DNA of 13,314 nt from CAZSLZ01 sp964607865. Its GTDB lineage: Bacteria > Vulcanimicrobiota > JAJTBE01 > CAZSLZ01. Made by a program: the position numbers and the translations under genes. The notes under the pieces are model-generated. The model was not told the origin of the DNA, ran no database searches, and worked only from the letters and a program-made list of their open reading frames with translations. The first letter of the stretch is position 1. Every line of letters begins with the position of its first letter. Where the stretch lies: contig CAZSLZ010000097.1 in NCBI GenBank assembly GCA_964607865.1, positions 1-13,314 of the forward strand, in the 5' to 3' direction. This document shows, piece after piece, positions 6,305-13,314 of the stretch.

Positions 6305-7081
6305 TTACAGTTGCCGTACCACAACTTTAGCCCCCTGTATTTTTGTCACCTGTACGTTAGAATCCTTCTTTACAAAACTGCCTTCGCTGACTACATCAAC
6401 CCTTTCACCGTTAATAAGGGCAACACCAGTGGGGCGCAAGTCGGTAAGGGTTTCTCCGATTTGGCCTTCCAGGTCTTTTCTTACCTTTACAGATTGATAA
6501 CCGTCTTTTGAGGTCTGTCGTACTTCCAGGGTGAGTTTTTTCCACAATTTGCTTTTGGGCAACCGTTTGAAGATGACAGCAACCACCATGGCGGCAAGAA
6601 TCAGTGACGCAAGCATGGAGATACCTCCCTGAAACAGATCGCCGGTAGCGATAAAAAGCCCCGAAAGGGTAAGTATCACCCCTGTAATGCCGGTAATGCC
6701 CACGCCGGGTACTACAAATATTTCCAGGGCAAGAAATATCAGGCCGGCGGCAAAAACAAAGATACTCCACCACGGAGCAAAACCCGCTATAATATGGGAT
6801 GCGAAATACAGGGAGAATAAAAAAATGGAAATTGTGCCTGCAATAGCGGTAAGGGTTACCAGCTCAATAAAAAGGCAGATAATTCCCAGCGCCAGTATAA
6901 TAATTCTGGGAATTGGGCTTGAAAGAAAATGAGCAGTATCCAGCGCCCAGGCTGGAATAATTCCACCGAAGGAACTGGCGGCTATACTGTCAACCAGGGT
7001 TATGCCGAATACCTGCTCCAGGGTAGTAATAGATAGAATTGCCAGAAATACGCCAGTTATTATAAGCCTTCTTTTATTCAT
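6305..7081 (-). CDS. NfeD family membrane protein (short form, no protease domain)
   Basis: A 258-residue NfeD-type (YqeZ-like) protein. Residues 1-26 look like a signal peptide or first membrane segment. Hydrophobic helices follow at about 57-77, 78-98, 103-123, 126-147 and 152-172, and a soluble C-terminal OB-fold domain at about 195-258 contains TDLRPTGVALINGERVDVVS. The ClpP-like serine protease domain found at the N-terminus of long NfeD proteins is absent, so this is the short (NfeD1b-like) form. NfeD proteins are usually encoded beside flotillin/stomatin genes and are thought to act with them in the membrane. The ATG has AAGGAG eight bases upstream. It is the first gene of the unit that runs to the terminator at 3299-3323. 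Confidence 0.92.
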   Translation of the reverse strand: MNKRRLIITGVFLAILSITTLEQVFGITLVDSIAASSFGGIIPAWALDTAHFLSSPIPRIIILALGIICLFIELVTLTAIAGTISIFLFSLYFASHIIAGFAPWWSIFVFAAGLIFLALEIFVVPGVGITGITGVILTLSGLFIATGDLFQGGISMLASLILAAMVVAVIFKRLPKSKLWKKLTLEVRQTSKDGYQSVKVRKDLEGQIGETLTDLRPTGVALINGERVDVVSEGSFVKKDSNVQVTKIQGAKVVVRQL

Positions 7082-7115
7082 ACAAATTACTCCTTGGCAA
7101 ATTTTTTCTTTTTTA

Positions 7116-7144
7116 ATTATAGCATTTTGGAAAAATTACCGCAA
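7116..7144 (-). promoter_or_regulatory. Promoter of the nfeD-floA unit
   Basis: On the minus strand TTGCGG (7139-7144), a 17-base spacer ending in an extended -10 TGC, then TATAAT (7116-7121). Transcription would start about 25-30 bases before the nfeD ATG. The divergent kinase gene starts at 7214. I see no equally good plus-strand promoter in the shared gap; TATAAA at 7191-7196 lacks a proper -35. Confidence 0.8.
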
Positions 7145-7213
7145 TAAAAACACCAATTACAAAGGAAAAACTTTTAAGTAAAGAAAAAATTATAAACAAA
7201 AACGAGGGACAAA

Positions 7214-10200
7214 ATGAACCATTCTTTTCATTCACTGGATAGTAAGGCAGGAAAATGTTTCAGTTTATTTGTAGAAAATGATAAACAACTGCTGAAGACT
7301 ATTACTTATATGTTCAGAGTTCATGCCAGCCAGGTGGTTTCTGTCTTTATAACCGGTAATAATTATCTCATGGAGAAACTTCAGCAGTTCTCCAGTGGCT
7401 CAGAGGTTATGAATGGCACCCCACCCCAGATAGTCAACCTGGCGAAATATGTTGATAACAATAAGAAATACATAAGTGATGTATTATTTGAGGTTGAAAA
7501 ACAGGCCTCAAAAATGAAAGAAGAGAAAAAATATTTTTTGTTTCTGGATTTTTCTCTGATTCTGGATTCAAACCTGGTTGATATTGAATTACTTCAGAAG
7601 ACGCTGATGCCTTATATCAGCAATAAAGATATACATGTTTTCTATTGTTTCAATAAAGCTATGTATGAAAATAATGGCAATAATTATCCCGGCCTTGCGA
7701 ATTTTACAGTCTTGCCAGTTAAATGTAATCCCCAGCCCTCGGTGGAAAATGATAACATTAAGGAAAAACAGGATTCCGGGAATTTGGAAGTTATAAGTTT
7801 TGAAGGTGATTTTGAATTCCGTGGGCTTTTTCTGCATGGCCCCGTAGAAAAGGTCATTGGTTATACCAAGGATGAGTTATTATCGGGTAATCCTCGGTGG
7901 GACCAGATTATCCACCCCGATGACATGGAAGAATTATTAAGGCATAAGGAAGATTTAAGAACAAAACCTGGCTTTAAAGTTAAAAGAGATTTAAGGGTAA
8001 GGCGAAAAGACGGCAGGGTTATTACCGTAACTGAAATTCTATATAATGTGTGCGATGGCAATAATAAGCCGATATTGGTTCAGGGGGTGGTTTTCGAAAA
8101 GAATGATTCAGTAATTTTTGATGAGAACTCCCTTGACATATTCAAATTTTATGAGTATGCATTGAAAAGCGAGGATGAGGGAATATGGTTTGTTGATAAA
8201 AACCTGAAAACTTTCTATATCAATAAAAAAATGGAAGAAATTGTAGGCATTCCCAAAGAACAGATTATCGGCAAATCTGCCATGGATTTCGTTTCTGATT
8301 CTAAAGCCGGGGAAGTCGGGACCATTATGAGTTATCTGAACCTTGATAAAAACATTGACCAGACAGTTGATTTTGTGAATTATCGCAGGGAAGAATTCAA
8401 TTTAAGAATCAAGGCTGCTCCTTTAAAGGGTTCCAAAAACGAGCTGATTGGTTTTGCCGGAATTGTTAAAGATATTACAAAAGAGATAAAGCAGGAACGT
8501 AAAATTCTTTTCACCGAAAAGAACCTTGATAATATTTTTAACAATTATCCTGACAGCCTGATAATTACTGAAAAAACCTTCAATATTGTTGATGTAAACA
8601 AAAAAGCTGTGGAGTTATTTGGTGTTTTCTCTGTTGAAGAAATGTTGAATAAAAATCTTTCTGATTATTTAAGCACAAAAGGAAAAAATAAGCTGGATAC
8701 TTTTATAAGGAATATAATTGAAAAAAATGAATTTGATAAAAAAATGGAGGTTGGTTTCTGTGTAAACCGTAAAAAGAAGATTGTAGCTGAGGTTTCTTTC
8801 AATTTAATATACGATAGCGAAAGAGATCAAGAGTTGTATATATTGTTTATCAAAGATATAACCCAGCTTAAAGAAGCGGAAGCTTCCTTGAGAGAGAGTG
8901 AAAAACGGTATCGTTTGCTGGCGGAAAACTCAAGAGATGTAATCTGGAAATTGGGGCCGGATACCAATTTTGAATATGTAAGCCCTTCGGTAAGCTACTT
9001 TTTTGATTTTACCCAGAAAGATTTTCTTAAATTTTCATTAAAAGACCTGAAAAAGATTTTTACCCGTGATTCATATTTCAAGTTTGTGAAAGCCTTAAAC
9101 AAAATGCTTTCTTCTACTGCCCCCCAGGATGTGACCCTGGAGCTGGAGGCAATAACCAGGGATGGCGAATACTTCTGGCTTGAACAGCAGCTTATTACCA
9201 TGATGGACGACGATAAGAACTTTCTGGGTATTCTGGGTGTAGCCCGGGATATTGATAAAAGAAAAAATGCCGAGATAAAATTAAAACATTCAGAAAACAC
9301 CAAGAGGCTTATTCTGGAAGCCATGTCCGAGTTTGTAATTTATCTGGATGCCGACCTGAGGATTCAGTGGACCAACCGGGCAGTCAAATTAAAGACTGAA
9401 AAGGATACAGGTTTTCTGTCGGAATTGCACTGTTATGAAAGTTGGAATTTTCGTGACACCCCCTGTGAGGGTTGTCCCATATTGAAAGCCAGGGACAGCG
9501 GGAAACCCGAGGAGGCTGAGATGCAGACTTCCGATGGAAAATTCTGGCAGATCCGGGGTTATCCTGTGAAGGATTCAGACGGAAGTATCATCGGTTTTGT
9601 GGAGATAGCCCAGGACATAACCAAAATAAAGGAAGCGATGAAAGAAATCAGAAAATCCGAATCGGAATTGAGAAGCCTGACTTCCCATATGCGCTGGGTT
9701 CGAGAGGAAGAAAGGGCCCGGATATCCCGCCAGGTTCATGATGAACTGGGCCAGTCCCTTACAGCCCTTAAATTTGATATTGCCCTTTTAAACAAGCATT
9801 TGCCGGCGGGTAATACCAGGTTGCTGGAAAGGGGAAAAACCATGAAGGACGCCATTGATTCTATAATAAAGAAAGTTCAACGCATATCTACAGAAATACG
9901 GCCCAGTATCCTGGATGATTTTGGCTTGGCAGCAGCTATGGAATGGCAGGTAAAACAGTTTCAGGAAAAGACTGGTATAAGGTGTTCGTTGGGAATAAAC
10001 CCTGATTTAACTTTCAAGAACAAGGAGCTTTCTACAACTTTATTCCGAATTCTGCAGGAATCTCTGACCAATATTGCCCGCCATGCTGAAGCCAGCGAGG
10101 CCCGGATTATTCTGCGAAAAAAGGAAAAAGAGATTGAATTAATAATTAAGGACAATGGAGTCGGAATTAAAGAAGAGCATATAACCAGCGCTGATTCCCT

Positions 10201-10321
10201 GGGGTTGATAGGCATGAAGGAACAGGCCCTGTCCTTTGGCGGCGAATTTGTAATAGCTGAATCAAATGAAGGAGGAACCGAAATCAGGGTGGTATTTCCC
10301 CTGTTGAACAATCATGATTAA
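7214..10321 (+). CDS. Soluble multi-PAS sensor histidine kinase (HisKA_3 / NarX-DegS type)
   Basis: A 1035-residue kinase with no membrane helix, so a cytoplasmic sensor. Residues about 15-170 resemble the MEDS/DcmR sensory domain (tentative). Then come five PAS-like domains at roughly 191-297, 310-432, 438-555, 565-685 and 696-805, each ending in the typical D-I-T/D-I-D linker except the first. The fifth has C740-Y, C751 and C754 in CYE...CEGCP, a possible metal or redox site. A helical linker leads to the HisKA_3 dimerisation domain with His842 in RQVHDELGQ, followed by the ATPase domain: Asn953 in LQESLTNIARH, DNGVGI at 980-985, and GLIGM at 997-1001. All catalytic motifs are intact. The ATG has AGGGA six bases upstream. 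Its end overlaps the response regulator gene by eight bases, so the two form a cognate pair. The signal sensed is unknown. Confidence 0.93.
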   Translation: MNHSFHSLDSKAGKCFSLFVENDKQLLKTITYMFRVHASQVVSVFITGNNYLMEKLQQFSSGSEVMNGTPPQIVNLAKYVDNNKKYISDVLFEVEKQASKMKEEKKYFLFLDFSLILDSNLVDIELLQKTLMPYISNKDIHVFYCFNKAMYENNGNNYPGLANFTVLPVKCNPQPSVENDNIKEKQDSGNLEVISFEGDFEFRGLFLHGPVEKVIGYTKDELLSGNPRWDQIIHPDDMEELLRHKEDLRTKPGFKVKRDLRVRRKDGRVITVTEILYNVCDGNNKPILVQGVVFEKNDSVIFDENSLDIFKFYEYALKSEDEGIWFVDKNLKTFYINKKMEEIVGIPKEQIIGKSAMDFVSDSKAGEVGTIMSYLNLDKNIDQTVDFVNYRREEFNLRIKAAPLKGSKNELIGFAGIVKDITKEIKQERKILFTEKNLDNIFNNYPDSLIITEKTFNIVDVNKKAVELFGVFSVEEMLNKNLSDYLSTKGKNKLDTFIRNIIEKNEFDKKMEVGFCVNRKKKIVAEVSFNLIYDSERDQELYILFIKDITQLKEAEASLRESEKRYRLLAENSRDVIWKLGPDTNFEYVSPSVSYFFDFTQKDFLKFSLKDLKKIFTRDSYFKFVKALNKMLSSTAPQDVTLELEAITRDGEYFWLEQQLITMMDDDKNFLGILGVARDIDKRKNAEIKLKHSENTKRLILEAMSEFVIYLDADLRIQWTNRAVKLKTEKDTGFLSELHCYESWNFRDTPCEGCPILKARDSGKPEEAEMQTSDGKFWQIRGYPVKDSDGSIIGFVEIAQDITKIKEAMKEIRKSESELRSLTSHMRWVREEERARISRQVHDELGQSLTALKFDIALLNKHLPAGNTRLLERGKTMKDAIDSIIKKVQRISTEIRPSILDDFGLAAAMEWQVKQFQEKTGIRCSLGINPDLTFKNKELSTTLFRILQESLTNIARHAEASEARIILRKKEKEIELIIKDNGVGIKEEHITSADSLGLIGMKEQALSFGGEFVIAESNEGGTEIRVVFPLLNNHD

Positions 10322-10946
10322 AATATTGATAGCTGACGATCATCCCGTTGTAAGGCGAGGTTTGAAACAACTTATAGAAGAGAATGAAAATTTCAAGGTT
10401 ACCGCCGAGGCGAATAACGGCAAGGAAGTTTTGGATATAATCAACGATGGAGTATTTGATTTAATACTGATGGATATATCCATGCCTGTTATGAATGGAT
10501 TGGATACCTTGAAGCAGTTAAAAATAGTAAAACCGGAAATTCCGGTATTGATTTTAAGTATTCATCCCGAGGAGCAGTATGCCCTGAGGGTTTTGCGGGC
10601 CGGGGCCTCGGGCTATCTGACCAAGGAAACCGCCCCTGAGGAATTGGTTCTGGCAATAAGAAAAGTTCTTGACGGTGGCAAGTATGTGAGTATCTCCCTG
10701 GCGGAAAAACTTGTCCTGCAATTGGATAACAATCATAATGCCCCTGTATATAAAGAATTGTCAGACAGGGAGTTCCAGGTTTTTCAGATGCTGGCCAGGG
10801 GAAGCAGCGTATCTGATATTGCCGAAGAACTCTGCCTGAGTGTGAAAACCATCAGTACTTACCGTTCCCGTATTCTACAGAAGATGAACATGAAGAACAA
10901 CTCTGAGTTGACCTATTATGCAATGAAGAACAGACTGATTGAGTAG
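10314..10946 (+). CDS. NarL/FixJ-family response regulator
   Basis: A 210-residue DNA-binding response regulator. The receiver domain (about 1-120) has the acidic pair Asp8-Asp9, the phosphoacceptor Asp54 in ILMDISMP, Ser82 and Lys104 in YLTKE. A C-terminal LuxR-type helix-turn-helix (about 148-205) contains LSDREFQVFQMLARG and the recognition helix around VKTISTYRSRILQKM. It should be phosphorylated by the kinase encoded immediately upstream, whose gene it overlaps by eight bases; no Shine-Dalgarno is evident, so translation is probably coupled. Targets cannot be read from the window. The divergent nfeD-floA unit and the downstream pseudokinase gene are candidates by position only. Confidence 0.95.
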   Translation: MIKILIADDHPVVRRGLKQLIEENENFKVTAEANNGKEVLDIINDGVFDLILMDISMPVMNGLDTLKQLKIVKPEIPVLILSIHPEEQYALRVLRAGASGYLTKETAPEELVLAIRKVLDGGKYVSISLAEKLVLQLDNNHNAPVYKELSDREFQVFQMLARGSSVSDIAEELCLSVKTISTYRSRILQKMNMKNNSELTYYAMKNRLIE

Positions 10947-11046
10947 GAAAACCAATACTTTTTTCGTAGGATAATCACCCATATCAACAATCCGTGAATT
11001 CTTACCTGTTTAGTTAAGGCTGTCCTATTTTCTTTCTGTTTAAAAT

Positions 11047-11055
11047 TGCTATAAT
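11047..11055 (+). promoter_or_regulatory. Extended -10 promoter candidate before the pseudokinase gene
   Basis: TGCTATAAT at 11047-11055 is a perfect extended -10 element. The hexamer 17 bases upstream (ATTTTC, 11027-11032) is a poor -35, which extended -10 promoters can tolerate. It lies about 30 bases before the ATG at 11084. No terminator is evident between the response regulator and this site, so read-through is also possible. Confidence 0.5.
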
Positions 11056-11083
11056 TAAAATATAAAAAAAGAGTGGTTATTGG

Positions 11084-13314
11084 ATGAACGCTGATAAAAA
11101 AAAACTGAAAAAGAAAGTGAATCAATAGAATATATTGATCCTGACGAGTTTTATAACCTCGATCGGGGAAGAGCTTCGTATGTCGATGAATCATCGGTGT
11201 CGGAGAAAGAACAGGATATTGAAGAGGAGAAACAGGAAGTTTTTTCCAGGGGTAAGTTGGAGTTTACGCCTGAAGACATCTACCTGGAAGAGAATAAAGA
11301 CAACCAATTGGATAGTCCGGTTGCCAGCCCGGATTCTGATATAAAAGATTTAGAAAATGTTCATCCAGAGAGAAGGAAGCGTCCAGAAGAGGAGTCAACT
11401 GACCAACCTCGGTTGGCTCCGCCCTTTTTTTTATCTGACAATGAAAAGGGCGCCGAAAATATTTCTTCCAACCTGGGCAGAATTTCTGTGGTTAATCCTG
11501 CTGATATGAAAAATGAAAGCCCGGCAGAAACTGTTCAGGATTTAAACCCCCTGGGATTGACGGGAATTACAAAAAAAGATGATGTAATTTCACCGGAAGA
11601 AATTCTTGAACCTGAAAAACTTGAGGAAATCCTTGAATTTAAATCGAAAGCTTTGAGTGTTGATACCCTGGTAAAGGATCAATACAAGATTATCAAGATT
11701 CTAAAGGAAAAGGTTGACAGGAATACCTATGAGGTTCTGGATGTAAAAGTTACCGATAAAAGGCTTATATTAAGAGAGTTCGTTCCCGCCTCTTTTACCA
11801 GGGAAGAGTTTACCAGAAGAAAAAATAATTTTCACGATATTCTGAGAATTTTAAATTCCTTCACTCACAAAAACCTGGTTCATGTCTATGAAAGTTTTAC
11901 TGAAAACTATCGTGAATATTATGTAATGGAAAAAATTGAAGGCCTGACCCTGAAGAAGCTTGCCAGCATGAATACCACCCCCTTCAAACAGCAGGAAGTA
12001 GTAAAATGGGGAGATGAACTCTGCGAAACCATGGAGTTTATTCATTATCGCCCTAAACCTTTCACTCTTACAAGCCTGGATTCGGAACAGGTTATGATTG
12101 ACCAGGACGGGCTCCCAAAAATTGTAAACTATGACTTACAACGTTTCTTTAATAAGAACCGGACCATTGAATTTATGCCTGATGACCCCACAAAATTGTA
12201 TCAGGATGTTACCATACTTGCCCGGTTATTGTTTTTTCTGTTGACGAAACAGAAATACTCCAACGAATTGAAAATAGAATGGCCCCCCGGCACAAATGAG
12301 AAAATTCAGAAACTTCTGGAGATTGCCTGCAAGGAAGGCCAGAAGACTTTTGGGGATATCAGGGTGTTCAGGGAAAAACTGAACGATACCCTGGTGGAAG
12401 AGAAGGAAACTGAAAAGAAAAAAGGCTGGGTTTTCCCCATTCACAAAATTAACTGGGATGTTATAAAAGCCTGGCTGGATCCGGTTTTATCAATTAATAT
12501 TTATGAAAAAATACTGGTAATCTGCACCCTTTTGTTTGTAATTGTGTATTTTCCCCTGGAAAAAATGGTCACCAGAGCTGAATATCACAGGCCTGGCGGA
12601 CAGGTAACCCTGGTTTCCACTTCCGGCCAGCTGGATATCTTTGACCCCGATGAATCTTACGAACCTATTTATACCCAGAAAGAACAGGCTTTTTCTTTTT
12701 TGATTCCTGCAGTTACTAAAATAAAAAACCCCAGGAGCAAGGTTCTGGAAAACAAGGAAGTGATTATCGGCGGTACCCGTAATGGCGTGAACCTTGAAGT
12801 TTTTAATTCCCTGTCTTTGGAACCACTCAAACGAATAAGGCTGGAAGCTAAACCTTCTAAAGCTCTGACAGGCCCGGAAAAGAAAGCCCTGTATCTTCTT
12901 CTTGCGGGAGCTGGAAAAATAGAAGTTCTTGATCTGGAAAGAATTGTAATTGTGGATTCGATTCCCATAAATATTAACCCCATAGATTTTGTCGTTATTC
13001 CTCGGGGTTCAATTGAGATGAAAAGTATTACCGGTACTGAAATTGGTAACAGGACTCTGTTAATTTCAAGCCATGAGAATGCACGTGAGCTGGTGGTTTT
13101 TGACGCAGAGGACGGAGTTTTTGCCAGAAAAATTGAGCTGGGTTTTCAACCAGGTATAATGACTCTTTCTTCCGACAATACCAAACTATATATTGTTGAT
13201 AAAGACAATTCCCAGCTGGTGAATTTCAACCTGAAAGATAATGACACATTGTATGAATACCCCCTCAAAGGCAGGGAGCCCTCGGACATATTTGTAAATC
13301 ATTCTCACGAAGAG
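11084..13314 (+). CDS. Membrane-anchored pseudokinase with beta-propeller-like outer domain (partial, frame interrupted near start)
   Basis: One frame is open from 11098 to the right edge (the gene continues outside). Its only plausible start, ATG 11084-11086, is in another frame; one added A in the A9 run 11096-11104 joins them. Numbering assumes this. Residues 1-190 are acidic and low in complexity. Residues about 199-440 match a Ser/Thr protein kinase fold: QYKIIKIL, THKNLVHVYESF, YYVMEKIEGLTLKKL. Catalytic residues are lost: no glycine loop, Arg231 at the ATP lysine, LTSLDSEQ (329-336) for the R-D-L-K-P-S-N loop, and Asn349-Tyr-Asp for DFG. A membrane helix follows at about 475-493, then short strand-rich repeats (GQLDIFDPD, GKIEVLDLE, RELVVFDAE, SQLVNFNL) typical of YVTN/WD-like propellers. 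It probably transmits or scaffolds a surface signal. The kinase-fold call is firm to moderate; the propeller is moderate. Confidence 0.78.

Noticed and set aside
6411..6773. A 120-codon minus-strand frame inside nfeD
   Set aside because: It overlaps the well-supported nfeD frame and has a Cys/Arg/His-rich composition typical of out-of-frame reading.
11403..11432. Intrinsic terminator: CCAACC-TC-GGTTGG followed by T8
   Set aside because: Eight bases separate the stem from the T run, the usable stem is only 4-5 pairs, and it lies inside an open coding frame.
1..13314. CRISPR array, tRNA, rRNA or riboswitch
   Set aside because: I saw no regularly spaced repeats, no tRNA-like cloverleaf or rRNA sequence, and no known riboswitch core on either strand; a covariance-model scan was not possible here.

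Overview
The window looks like a chromosomal segment of a low-to-moderate GC Gram-positive-type anaerobe, probably Bacillota/Clostridia. The reasons are the rplS-lepB-rbgA gene order, the nfeD-floA (YqeZ-YqfA type) membrane-microdomain locus, strong AGGAGG-type ribosome binding sites, TTG/GTG starts, and a methylmalonyl-CoA mutase-like remnant at the left edge. This assignment is inference; no rRNA or other marker is present.

Layout. Positions 1-676 hold no intact gene: a short piece of a methylmalonyl-CoA mutase-type reading frame whose homology stops near base 53, then two degenerate palindromic repeats of the GTCATTGCGAGGAGC...GTGGCAATCT type and a weak hairpin. From 677 to 3163 the minus strand carries rplS (L19), two tandem type I signal peptidases and the ribosome-assembly GTPase rbgA, closely packed and driven by a strong sigma-A-like promoter just upstream of rplS. 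From 3299 to 7144 the minus strand carries a second unit that starts at a clear promoter and ends at a strong intrinsic terminator: full-length nfeD, a stand-alone NfeD OB-fold mini-protein, a truncated FloA-like gene broken by two one-base shifts in T7 runs, full-length floA, and an unrecognised one-membrane-helix protein with a tandem repeat.

From 7214 the plus strand carries a soluble multi-PAS histidine kinase (DegS/NarX type) overlapping its NarL-type response regulator. After these comes a large gene, open to the right edge of the window, predicted to encode an acidic cytoplasmic region, a catalytically dead Ser/Thr-kinase-like domain, one membrane helix and a beta-propeller-like outer domain. 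Its reading frame needs one extra base in an A9 run close to the start codon.

How the parts fit. NfeD and FloA are known partners in bacterial membrane microdomains; here each full-length protein sits next to a truncated copy of part of itself (the NfeD OB fold; the FloA membrane anchor and N-terminal region). That doubled arrangement and the pseudokinase-propeller protein are the most unusual content. Three homopolymer runs (T7, T7, A9) each look one base short, so sequence error, real mutation and slippage must be told apart before the affected genes are called broken.
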